From: Planctomycetaceae bacterium
Lineage (GTDB): Bacteria; Planctomycetota; Planctomycetia; Planctomycetales; Planctomycetaceae
Direction: 5' to 3'
DNA length: 15,210 nt
NCBI GenBank assembly: GCA_947463775.1
Contig: CANHVD010000063.1
Coordinates: 1 to 15,210 of the forward strand
Positions within the stretch are counted from its first letter, which is position 1, and each line of letters starts with the position of its first letter. Shown in pieces: positions 1 to 7,140 of the stretch. Both the position numbers and the translations under genes were made by a program. The notes below the pieces were generated by a model. It was not told the DNA's origin. It worked only from the letters and a program-made list of their open reading frames with translations, and searched no databases.

Positions 1-878
1 CCCGCGTTCCACATGGAACGCTGCAGAGGCAGCAGATCGGAGTCTCGCGATCATCGCGGCTTCTCCGTTGGTCTTCGTCTGATTAGCCTGAGGAAGGATG
101 ACCTTTGGTGACTCATGGCTGAGTCAGGTCACAGTGGCCATCATCGGAAGAAGTTGAGGAAGGTAGAATCTCGAACACCGAAAGGTTCAGTATCCGAGCC
201 AATCGAATTTCAGGTGGGATTTCGTAACCGACGAGGTTAGCTCAATTCTTGGTTCTTGTGAACGTGGTCTAACCGGGCCAACCTGAGCCCGTCAAGTGAA
301 ACCCCGATCAAGTAAACCACACCGTCTCATCTCGGGGAATCGTTTTCTGGCAGAATCCCGGATTCGGCGAGGCCTGCGGGCCATTTTTCCGGAATTCGCC
401 AGTAACGCGAATCGCCCGTCAGTGCGTAAATGCGACGGGACTTGTTGCCTTTCGGAAACATCCCCCGATACACCCATCACCCTGGACACAGAATAAGCTG
501 CCCACAAATTGATCGGCCACCGAAACGGGCTGCAATTGATTTCCAGCCAGCGAGCCTGAGGGTCTGACTGACCCTCAGAACGCATTGGAACGGGGAGTTC
601 CGATCAACCGGTCAGGTCACTGAGTGGGGCAGGTTTCTAACCTGCCGCGGAAACAGATTTCCTGAGTCACCGCTGGTCGTCTCTGGAGAGTCGGCAAGTT
701 AAGGGCCTGCCCCACGGGACCGCTACTCCCAACGACTGTTGACAAACTCCCTATCGAGCATTCTTTCTCAAGGGCCCAACGAGTACGGCGTTAAAGTGGA
801 TCTACGGTGCCTGCGACTTGGCGGTAAACGACGAGATCAAAGCCGCCTTACCGCGTCTGGAGACTAGAGCGTCTTGAG
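1..878. other. Left-edge region without a convincing gene
   Basis: I see no supported coding region here. The open frames are short, have no recognisable motif, and oppose each other on both strands around 290-585. Structure that can be seen: a perfect 8-bp palindrome with a 2-base centre at 4-21; a hairpin at 100-130 whose core is TGACTCA (109-115), loop TGGC, TGAGTCA (120-126), extended by GACC/GGTC with a bulge; and the REP-like element at 624-715, listed separately. A weak inverted repeat (821-827 with 848-854) lies just beyond the stop of the minus-strand glycosyltransferase, but it has no clear U-tract. The C-terminal end of a gene lying off the left edge cannot be excluded for the first 80 or so bases. 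Confidence 0.5.
624..715. repeat. REP/MITE-like palindromic element
   Basis: The element is bounded by a perfect 10-bp inverted repeat, GTGGGGCAGG (624-633) and CCTGCCCCAC (706-715). Inside the left end is a tight hairpin at 628-646 (8-bp stem, 3-base loop, GGCAGGTT-TCT-AACCTGCC). The right end holds a related 19-base unit at 693-711 that begins GGCAAGTT and ends CCTGCC. Two related 19-base palindromic units in a short intergenic spacer are the usual layout of REP pairs or small non-autonomous elements. No transposase lies in the window. The assignment is from structure only; copy number elsewhere in the genome is unknown. Confidence 0.5.
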
Positions 879-2930
879 TCAGCGGACTCGGTAGAGCTCA
901 AAGACTTGCGTTGAAACCTCAGGGTGCTGGGACAGCCACTTCGGAGTAAACAAATCCAGCAGTGTGACATCGCCCGGTTCGTAAAGGACTTCTGTCACGA
1001 GTTCGAAATGGCGATCCTGCAGAAACCAGTCTTCCCAAAAGCCGGGTGTCCGTTTCGCGTTGGGACCGATCACAAGGAACGTTGGCACCGCGGGCGAACT
1101 TCCATCCGGCTCAGCAAGATTGAGATGGCTCACGGGACCAACAACCAGACCAGACTGCGCCAAATGCAGCAGCAAAGCCGGCTCGCCATAACCGTAAACG
1201 ACCAATTTCTGCTTTGCACGCTCTTCGATCGTAAACTCGCGATTCTGAGTCGTAGCGACACGCGATTCCAGAACCTTCCTTGGACTGATCGTCTCACCGT
1301 TCGACAGTGGCAGACGAAACGGTTTCCATTCTCCAAGAGAACTCAGCACGCAGACATCCGCAAGTTGCCGAGCCGCCCGATCGATCGAAGTACGATCTTT
1401 GTAGAGCTCGGAACGGAACAGCTCCGCAGGCGAAACGACAACAATCTCATCAGCCTCATCGCGCTGCAGCACGGCCGTGAGCACTGCAACGATCAGCAAC
1501 GATTGCAGCAGGCGTTGTCCCCAAGTCCCGCCTGCATGCACCGGGGTACTCGATTCGGGATGTCTGGCAACACTCAGGTTCGATTCCAGCCACCAACTGA
1601 CTCCTCCAGCGGCAGCCAACCAGATTGAAGCCAGTAGCGGAAAGAAAAGTCGGGCATAGGGATGATAAAGCGGCGTCACCAGCAGCATTCCGCAGAACCA
1701 GGCCAGAGTTGTACAGTAGCCAAGTGCGGGGTCGATGATCGGAGCCGCCAACAGGTCACCTCGTGACAACGGCAACGCGCCCTCAGATGTGGGCGATAGG
1801 TCGCGGGTTGCTCGGCGCAGCCACGCTCGACCCAAAACTGGCCATAGGAAGATGCCTCCAAAGCCCCCCAACGCCAGACTGAAGAGTATCAGCGGCGTCC
1901 AGACTCTAAGGGCAAACACCATCATTGCGGCTGATGCTACTGCGAAGCGAATCATCAGCCAGCGAGGCGGAAATCTACCAGCGGCGGATTCTCCGGTATT
2001 TTTTTCTTCATTGCTGTTCCCTGCGTTCCCGTTCCCCGTGGAACGACCGGCCAGGTTCCATCGATACCATGCAGCCGCCAACATCCCGATTCCCAGTGAT
2101 ATCGCGCCAGCCATTCCGTCGTGCCAAAACTGACTGGCAAGGTGCTGCCCAAGATGGCTTGTCCACGCATCAATGCTCGCCCAGGACAACGATCGTGCAT
2201 ATCCAGCATGATTTTTTGTCACCGCCGCGTAGCCGCCGACGGCCTGCAATTGCCACAACCACGGGGCGAAAGTCGCAAACGCTGACACAATGATTGTGGC
2301 CAGAATCGAAAGGACTCGAATGGCGCTCATGTCTTTCCGCCCCCGCCAGACCCACCATAGGGTCGTGCCGCTCGTCAGAATCGCCAATGGCAGCCAGCCT
2401 GTATACTTGGTCAACCAGGCAAGCCCGCAGGCCAATCCACTGAAGACAGCAGTTCGAAACGAGGAATTTCCAATAGCGACGGTTCCCAGGTAGACCGATG
2501 TCGCGAGCCAAAACAGGCATGTGACGTCCGTCAGTGCCATTCGCGAATAGATAATGTGGAAGTCGCTCATCGACACCACGGAGGCCGTGAAGATTCCGGC
2601 AGCCACTCCGAACCACGCCCGAGCCATTCTCCAAAAGACAATGATCGAAAGTGATCCGAACAATAGGGATGGCAGAAATGGGGCGAAACGACTAACCCCG
2701 GGGACGACATGAAAGAAGTCAATCATTCCCGACAGCAGCGGTGGAGCATAGAACTCACGGGCCGGATAGGGCGATCCAGCCATTCCATCGTGCCACAGCA
2801 CCGACGCATAGATGCCCTCATCGAAGTGCTCAACCGATTCACGATCCAGGTGCCAACATCGCAGCAGGAGACCGAGCACAAAGAATCCCGCCACGAGAGC
2901 GATTTCAGTCTTTGGTGTGGGCTGGGTCAT
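879..2930 (-). CDS. GT39/ArnT-like membrane glycosyltransferase
   Basis: The product is a 683-residue polytopic membrane protein that resembles the GT-C fold ArnT/PMT group (glycosyltransferase family 39). These enzymes move a sugar from a polyprenyl-phosphate donor to lipid or protein on the outer face of the inner membrane; donor and acceptor cannot be read from the sequence. A first membrane segment (about residues 10-25) is followed by the acidic pair in HFDEGIYA (D37, E38), at the place of the catalytic Asp of this family. Many hydrophobic segments follow to about residue 480, broken by a polar Gly/Asn/Glu-rich loop, and the last 180 or so residues look like a soluble extracytoplasmic domain. 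ATG 2930 is preferred over a GTG 13 codons upstream because it begins just before the first membrane segment; neither has a good Shine-Dalgarno site. It is divergent from the TPR gene. Confidence 0.8.
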   Translation of the reverse strand: MTQPTPKTEIALVAGFFVLGLLLRCWHLDRESVEHFDEGIYASVLWHDGMAGSPYPAREFYAPPLLSGMIDFFHVVPGVSRFAPFLPSLLFGSLSIIVFWRMARAWFGVAAGIFTASVVSMSDFHIIYSRMALTDVTCLFWLATSVYLGTVAIGNSSFRTAVFSGLACGLAWLTKYTGWLPLAILTSGTTLWWVWRGRKDMSAIRVLSILATIIVSAFATFAPWLWQLQAVGGYAAVTKNHAGYARSLSWASIDAWTSHLGQHLASQFWHDGMAGAISLGIGMLAAAWYRWNLAGRSTGNGNAGNSNEEKNTGESAAGRFPPRWLMIRFAVASAAMMVFALRVWTPLILFSLALGGFGGIFLWPVLGRAWLRRATRDLSPTSEGALPLSRGDLLAAPIIDPALGYCTTLAWFCGMLLVTPLYHPYARLFFPLLASIWLAAAGGVSWWLESNLSVARHPESSTPVHAGGTWGQRLLQSLLIVAVLTAVLQRDEADEIVVVSPAELFRSELYKDRTSIDRAARQLADVCVLSSLGEWKPFRLPLSNGETISPRKVLESRVATTQNREFTIEERAKQKLVVYGYGEPALLLHLAQSGLVVGPVSHLNLAEPDGSSPAVPTFLVIGPNAKRTPGFWEDWFLQDRHFELVTEVLYEPGDVTLLDLFTPKWLSQHPEVSTQVFELYRVR

Positions 2931-3158
2931 CAAAAGGATCCGTAAGTCAGCTTTTGCAAGGGAATACACAAGTTAAAGGGTTCGATGCCCTTGGGCGAGT
3001 CACACATCAGAGATTACCTCGCGAATTGGCGATCCATGAATTCGTCCACGCTCCGGTTCGGGATTTTGAAGTGGGAATCAGGTGTAGGTTGGTTGAGTCC
3101 ACCGGATCCCGGTTTACCATACGACGCGAAGAACTTCACACGGCTGACCATTTACCAA

Positions 3159-3503
3159 ATGAGCAATCCTATGTCCGAGCAGACTCCCGGAAAACTATAC
3201 GATGCGGCTATGAAGCTGAAGGCGGAAGGAAACCTCGAAGGCTGCGTGGACGCATTGAAAAACATCCTGACGATTGATCCAAACCATGTGCAGACCCACA
3301 TGGCTCTGGGAGTCCATCAGCAGAAGCTTGGGCGATTCGAGGAAGCCATCTTCCATGCCAAGAAGGTGTCTGAGCTGGAACCGACGGATGCTTTCTCGTT
3401 CACACAACTGTCCGTGATCTACCAGCGATGCGGAAAGATCTTCGAAGCCGAAGAAGCCATGGCCCGAGCACGCGAAATCCAGGGAACTCCGCAACGTCAT
3501 TAG
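3159..3503 (+). CDS. Small tetratricopeptide-repeat protein
   Basis: This 114-residue, probably cytoplasmic protein is almost wholly TPR. Three 34-residue helix-turn-helix repeats can be seen, at about residues 12-43, 44-77 and 78-109, with the usual small and aromatic positions (for example LGRFEEAIFHAKKVSELEPTD and the IYQRCGKIFEAEEA stretch). TPR arrays are protein-binding scaffolds; no catalytic motif is present and the partner is unknown. The frame stays open upstream to 2985, but the extra residues show no repeat character. Two close ATGs (3159 and 3171, giving MSNP and MSEQ) are the likely starts, and neither has a clear ribosome-binding site. The gene stands alone, divergent from the glycosyltransferase. 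Confidence 0.75.
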   Translation: MSNPMSEQTPGKLYDAAMKLKAEGNLEGCVDALKNILTIDPNHVQTHMALGVHQQKLGRFEEAIFHAKKVSELEPTDAFSFTQLSVIYQRCGKIFEAEEAMARAREIQGTPQRH

Positions 3504-3554
3504 TCGCACCATTCGCTGGCGTGTTTTGTGGCATGCTCCCAACGTTTACCACGA

Positions 3555-3584
3555 GGCCAACGGCGACGCCCTTCGTCGTTGGCC
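3555..3584. repeat. Hairpin downstream of the TPR gene
   Basis: GGCCAACG (3555-3562) pairs with CGTTGGCC (3577-3584), and the stem extends inward by a G-T wobble and two more pairs. It starts 52 bases after the TPR stop codon. No T-run follows on either strand, so it could help transcript ending or stability but is not a classical intrinsic terminator. Confidence 0.4.
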
Positions 3585-3775
3585 GATGACTATTGCCATT
3601 CACGTGGCAGGCCGAGTATCGTGGCAGAAGCATAGGGGCCAACTCGACAAGCTTGACAGCCGAAGCCACCAAGACGCCCGAAACGCTGAGTACCTGAGTT
3701 ACATGCCGACAATCTGGTCGCGTTCCGGCACGTAGTGAGTACCACTCGGCCGTCGGCTTTGGCTTGGCTGTAAAT

Positions 3776-3801
3776 GCGGCTAGCCACTAGCAGCTAGCCG
3801 C
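3776..3801 (-). terminator. Hairpin containing the mfnB stop codon
   Basis: A perfect 9-bp stem, GCGGCTAGC (3776-3784) with GCTAGCCGC (3793-3801), has an 8-base loop. On the minus strand the last codons and the TAG stop of the mfnB-like gene lie inside it. The following minus-strand bases (ATTTA) are only weakly U-rich, so termination strength is uncertain. Confidence 0.4.
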
Positions 3802-4604
3802 TCCATAAACTCCGCGACCAGCAACTCGCTTACTTCCGCCGTTCGTTCACCCAACTCACAAACAGCTCCGCGGACAGCGATGATGTCAGGCTGCAGAGGC
3901 AACAGCAATGGTAAATCCATCAGCGTAACGCGGCCCGCCAAGGCAAGCTGCAGCCCCTGAGCAGCGGTCGCTTTTCGCAGCGAGGTGATTTCTTCCACTG
4001 GCAACCAGTCCAGCAGATTGGTTCCGTCCTTGACGAAAGTGTCAATCAACAGGACGGAGCAATTCGTTTCGAGAGCCGCTTCAAGGACATCATCCGGAGT
4101 TGGTGCATCGGCTCGCTGGTGATCTGCGTATGCAACCGCAACCCATTCATGATCGCCGGAGAAACGACAACGCACATCGATCCATGAGTTCCGCCAGCGC
4201 CCCATGCCCTGCCGGCCCGCTGCCGCAACCTGCGATAGCCCAAGCTTCATATAGCTCGGTTGCAAGCCTGAAATCGCCGGGCAAATCTCGTCATTGGCTT
4301 CATTGGAGAATGACGTTGATCCAACAGGCAAGTCGCTTCCAAAGAGTGATGACGACTCACTCCACTCCTGCACTTCCCCCAACGCAACACTCAGAGGAAC
4401 CGGTTCGGTCCTCACACGATCAGAATGTTGTTGCTGTTGCCTGAGAACGTCAGCGATCGCCAGCAGATTCTCCAACGAAGCGCGACCGAGTGAGCCTTTG
4501 GATGGCTCTTTAACGTCGATGATATCTGCCCCGCCGCGAACGGCCATCAGGGCTTCTTTTGCGTTGCGAACGGACACTAACAGGCGTGGAATTCCGGAGA
4601 ACAC
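3780..4604 (-). CDS. mfnB: (5-formylfuran-3-yl)methyl phosphate synthase (MfnB-like)
   Basis: In methanogens MfnB condenses two glyceraldehyde-3-phosphate molecules to the furan phosphate precursor of methanofuran. Bacterial homologues occur in methylotrophs and planctomycetes with tetrahydromethanopterin/methanofuran-type C1 pathways. The TIM-barrel family signatures are clear: LLVSVRNAKEA near the start, ADIIDVKEPSKGSLG with Schiff-base Lys32 and Asp30, VAVAYADHQRADAP, IDTFVKDG with Asp188 and Lys192 (the D151/K155 pair of the archaeal enzyme), and IAVRGAVC near the end. The frame opens at an ATG at 4685, but those first codons lie inside the terminator hairpin of the upstream gene. GTG 4604 (274 residues) fits the family start and has a weak AGG upstream; GTG 4640 and TTG 4631 are alternatives. 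The protein is somewhat longer than the archaeal enzyme (235 residues) because of a polar insertion around residues 80-110. Confidence 0.85.
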   Translation of the reverse strand: MFSGIPRLLVSVRNAKEALMAVRGGADIIDVKEPSKGSLGRASLENLLAIADVLRQQQQHSDRVRTEPVPLSVALGEVQEWSESSSLFGSDLPVGSTSFSNEANDEICPAISGLQPSYMKLGLSQVAAAGRQGMGRWRNSWIDVRCRFSGDHEWVAVAYADHQRADAPTPDDVLEAALETNCSVLLIDTFVKDGTNLLDWLPVEEITSLRKATAAQGLQLALAGRVTLMDLPLLLPLQPDIIAVRGAVCELGERTAEVSELLVAEFMERLAASG

Positions 4605-4640
4605 TGAGCACCTGTTCGCGAGTGACGTCAAAAATGGCAC

Positions 4641-4683
4641 GCAATAAAGAAAGAAGCCCGCGTCTTGGGAGAGCCCGGGCTTC
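4641..4683 (-). terminator. Intrinsic terminator after the charge-polarised gene
   Basis: An 8-bp stem, GAAGCCCG (4653-4660) with CGGGCTTC (4676-4683), has a 15-base loop. On the minus strand it is followed at once by TTTCTTTATT. It begins 33 bases beyond the TAG of the 5273-4716 gene, so it fits as that gene's Rho-independent terminator. It lies just upstream of the mfnB start, so it could also limit read-through into mfnB. Confidence 0.65.
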
Positions 4684-4715
4684 ATTCAGTTTTTCATCGT
4701 TGTCTGAGACAAGGA

Positions 4716-5273
4716 CTAGAGTTCCGGAGCAGCTTCTTCAGCCTCTTCCGCTTCGCCCTCTTCGACTTCGTCTTCGATCTCAATATCTGCATCAATATCG
4801 ATGTCTTCAGCGACTTCGACCTCTGGATCGATCTTTACTTCGTCATCAATATCTTCATCCGGTGGAGGCACAACCACGCTGATCATTGGAGTGCCGTCTG
4901 GATTCAATGCTTCCTTGACCGGTTGCATGAAGTAGCGACGCTTGCCTCGCCCAAGAAGGGTTGCCAGCAACTCGTCAGCCTTTTCCTTTTCGTGAAACAG
5001 GAATCGGCCTTCTTCTCGCATCGTGCTGCTGTAAACGACCCAAACCAGCCGGCGACGCTGCATCGCTTCTTTGGCTCGGCGAGTACGTGGTTTGGCAGCT
5101 TTCTTCTTTTTTGGAGCCCCGTCTTTGTCTGCCTTGGAGGCTCGTTTCTTTGTGGTACCCTCGCCCTTCTCTTCAGAAGTCTTGCGAGATGCCTTTTTCT
5201 TGACGCCGGTTTCAGCTTCTGCGGCTTCCGCAGCTTCAACCTCGCGACGCATTGAGAGACGACTCTTAGCCAT
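4716..5273 (-). CDS. Charge-polarised hypothetical protein
   Basis: I do not recognise a characterised function. The 185-residue product has three zones. Residues 1 to about 70 are Lys/Arg/Ala/Glu-rich with runs such as KKKASRK and PKKKKAAKPRTRR, like histone H1-type or nucleic-acid-binding tails. A compact middle (about 70-125) has conserved-looking aromatic and basic residues (RLVWVVYSSTMREEGRF, then GKRRYFMQPVKEAL). The last 55 or so residues are strongly acidic (many D-E-I/V steps). No signal peptide or membrane segment is seen, so it is probably cytoplasmic. ATG 5273 is chosen over an ATG 23 codons upstream because AGGA sits 5 bases before it and MAKSRLSMRRE begins the basic region. A terminator follows. 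It could be a planctomycete-specific chromatin- or RNA-associated protein, but that is inference. Confidence 0.7.
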   Translation of the reverse strand: MAKSRLSMRREVEAAEAAEAETGVKKKASRKTSEEKGEGTTKKRASKADKDGAPKKKKAAKPRTRRAKEAMQRRRLVWVVYSSTMREEGRFLFHEKEKADELLATLLGRGKRRYFMQPVKEALNPDGTPMISVVVPPPDEDIDDEVKIDPEVEVAEDIDIDADIEIEDEVEEGEAEEAEEAAPEL

Positions 5274-5277
5274 TTTT

Positions 5278-5283
5278 CCTGCC
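5278..5283 (-). promoter_or_regulatory. Ribosome-binding site deciding the 5273 start
   Basis: On the minus strand GGCAGGAAAAATG places AGGA five bases before the ATG at 5273. The upstream in-frame ATG at 5342 has no comparable site, so this decides the start of the charge-polarised protein. Confidence 0.55.
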
Positions 5284-5485
5284 AAACACGCGGACTGGAG
5301 AACCTTCGCTTTTCCGACGACGCCAGGAAAACGACGGCTCAATGTGAATCAGAAATTTATCCCGAACACGTCAAAACATCCTTTCGACGCGCGAAATCCG
5401 GGACTTTGAAGCGGGGGAGAATAGCAGGGTTCCGTCCGGGAATCCACCCTTGATGAAGAAAAGATCGTTTGAACCTTCGAGCCGG

Positions 5486-6688
5486 CTATTGCCGGGCAGA
5501 TCCCCCGGAAATCGCCCCCACGCGGTCAACGACGGCCTGAATCGCCTCTTTCATGCGAGCCCGGTCGACCTGATGAACATCAATCGGCCGCCCAATCTCG
5601 GAAAGCATTGTGACGGTCAGTCGTCCTCCAAGATGCTGACGGAACTCCTCCAATCCCTGAAAAAGCTCGTCCGTTCGCCTCAACGTGGGGTGATCATTCA
5701 GCAGTTTAAGTCGCTCCAGCGATTGCAGGACCCGATCCGCCTGGGTTTCGGGAAGACCATGAACAAGACTCGAATAGACCGTGTCGACTGCCACACCGAT
5801 CGCCACAGCTTCGCCATGCCGCAACTCGAACTGGCTCATGGCTTCCAATTTATGGGCGGACCAATGCCCAAAATCCAATGGTCGAGCTTCCAGCATCTCG
5901 AATGGATCGCCGCCAGCAGTGATGTGTTTCAAATGCCAGTTGGCCGAATCCTGGATCACCGACCAGCAGGCATCACCACGAGCCACAATCGAATCCGCAT
6001 TACTCAGGATTCGATCGAAGAAGTCAGGATCCTTCAGAAGGGACACTTTGACGGCTTCAGAAAACCCGCAGCGGAAGTCGCGATCGCTAAGTGTTGTCAG
6101 CAGCGAACGGTCATTAATTACTCCCCACGGAACGGCGAAAGACCCGAGCCAGTTCTTCTTTTCAAAAAGATTGACGCTGTTCTTAACGCCAATCCCCGAA
6201 TCAGCCTGAGCCAGCGTCGTCGTGGGAATACGGATCAGCCGCAGGCCTCGATGAGCGATCGCGGCAGCAAAACCTACCGCATCCAAAACTGCGCCGCCCC
6301 CAATAACGACGACGTAACTTCGCCGATCCAGATCGGCTTCGTGAAACACCTTCAGCATTCGCTCGAGGATATGCACATCGTTCTTGACGGCTTCACCACC
6401 GGGAATAATTTGAACATTCCCGACCACCTGAAACTTGTCCGTGTTGCGTCGAGCGATGGAGTGAAGACGCTGCCGAAGGTCGGGATTAGCATTCCCGACA
6501 TGCTCGTCCAGCCAGAACTGAACGCGCGGAATGCGGCCCTCGGAAGACTCCAGCAACCGGACCAGTACTTCAGAATCAGCACCAAGCACATCGTGCGTGA
6601 AACGGAGACGATGTCGAAACGCAACCGTGAAGTCGACGTCAGCGATGGTGCGTGCCGTTTGCTCTGCAGATGGGGAAGTCGTGGGCAT
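5486..6688 (-). CDS. EboD-like sugar phosphate cyclase (3-dehydroquinate synthase superfamily)
   Basis: This 400-residue protein has the dehydroquinate synthase fold. The NAD-binding loop is IGGGAVLDAVGFAAA (130-143), followed by the substrate stretch RIPTTTLAQADSGIGVKN (153-170). Metal-ligand candidates are Glu211 (SEAVK), His275 (DFGHWSAHKLE) and His291 (RHGEAV); His279 matches the second active-site His. The variant DFGHWSAHK in place of AroB's NxGHxxGHA, the ISDRD-type stretch LSDRDFRCGFSEAVK, and the long N-terminus fit the EboD group better than housekeeping AroB. EboD belongs to ebo clusters, which act in export or synthesis of an unidentified metabolite, but no EboA, B, C, E or F gene is in view. 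The substrate is therefore unknown; shikimate-pathway AroB is the alternative. ATG 6688 is the first possible start (in-frame TGA nine bases upstream), with no Shine-Dalgarno site. The product lacks a signal peptide, so it is cytoplasmic. Confidence 0.8.
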   Translation of the reverse strand: MPTTSPSAEQTARTIADVDFTVAFRHRLRFTHDVLGADSEVLVRLLESSEGRIPRVQFWLDEHVGNANPDLRQRLHSIARRNTDKFQVVGNVQIIPGGEAVKNDVHILERMLKVFHEADLDRRSYVVVIGGGAVLDAVGFAAAIAHRGLRLIRIPTTTLAQADSGIGVKNSVNLFEKKNWLGSFAVPWGVINDRSLLTTLSDRDFRCGFSEAVKVSLLKDPDFFDRILSNADSIVARGDACWSVIQDSANWHLKHITAGGDPFEMLEARPLDFGHWSAHKLEAMSQFELRHGEAVAIGVAVDTVYSSLVHGLPETQADRVLQSLERLKLLNDHPTLRRTDELFQGLEEFRQHLGGRLTVTMLSEIGRPIDVHQVDRARMKEAIQAVVDRVGAISGGSARQ

Positions 6689-7140
6689 TGAGGTTCAGCG
6701 GCAGGAATTGTGGGAGGCGATTCACCATGGTCGGCTTCCCTTCCGCCACGTTCAGTTCTCCACAGCATACCCCGCTCCTCGCCATTTTGCCAATCGATTC
6801 GGGGACGACGTCGGACTGGCTTCACTCTGCGGGCCCCGCTGCGACTGGAGATCGGATTGCAGAAAACAAAGGGGTTATGCCAGTTCCCCTGACTAGCGCG
6901 AGTGCGGTTCTGGAGCGCCCAACTGCATAATCGATACAGCCGTCACATCCGGGCGCAGAACGCAGACTGACCGGCAATCGTTGCGCTTTGCCTCGACCGC
7001 CCATTCTTTGTAGTCCGAAAACATTGGCAGTGTTACCCAAGAGAGCGAGTCAAAGACTCACCAGAAATTCTGAATGCGGCGTGTGCATTCAAGGTGTTTC
7101 CGAGGCTCACTCAGCAAGAACGATGTGTAGGAGAATTGAG
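6689..7140. other. Divergent intergenic region
   Basis: This 452-base spacer lies between the divergent cyclase and cysteine-rich genes and must hold both promoters. I see no reading frame with a recognisable motif and no strong hairpin. A CATAAT at 6926-6931 resembles a -10 box, but no matching -35 sits at the right distance, so I do not call a promoter. Confidence 0.5.
7125..7140 (+). promoter_or_regulatory. Ribosome-binding site of the cysteine-rich gene
   Basis: TAGGAG ends eight bases before ATG 7141, a strong Shine-Dalgarno match in a window where many genes have none. It fixes the start directly before a clear signal peptide and rules out the longer open frame from 6988. Confidence 0.7.

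Noticed and set aside
2..82. Open tail (frame 2) that could be the end of an off-edge gene
   Set aside because: Only 26 codons before a stop; the other two plus-strand frames are also open at the edge, so no choice can be made.
292..585. Overlapping short open frames on both strands
   Set aside because: Neither has a family-like motif, a ribosome-binding site or a plausible composition.
924..1628. 234-codon plus-strand frame opposite the glycosyltransferase
   Set aside because: Antisense to a well-supported membrane protein; no domain or membrane pattern of its own.
4605..4685. N-terminal extension of the mfnB-like protein
   Set aside because: The added residues are encoded by the upstream terminator hairpin and U-tract and do not resemble the family N-terminus.
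5450..6691. 413-codon plus-strand open frame opposite the cyclase gene
   Set aside because: It is the exact antisense of a protein with clear NAD- and metal-binding motifs, has no recognisable domain itself, and its length is explained by the codon bias of the real gene.
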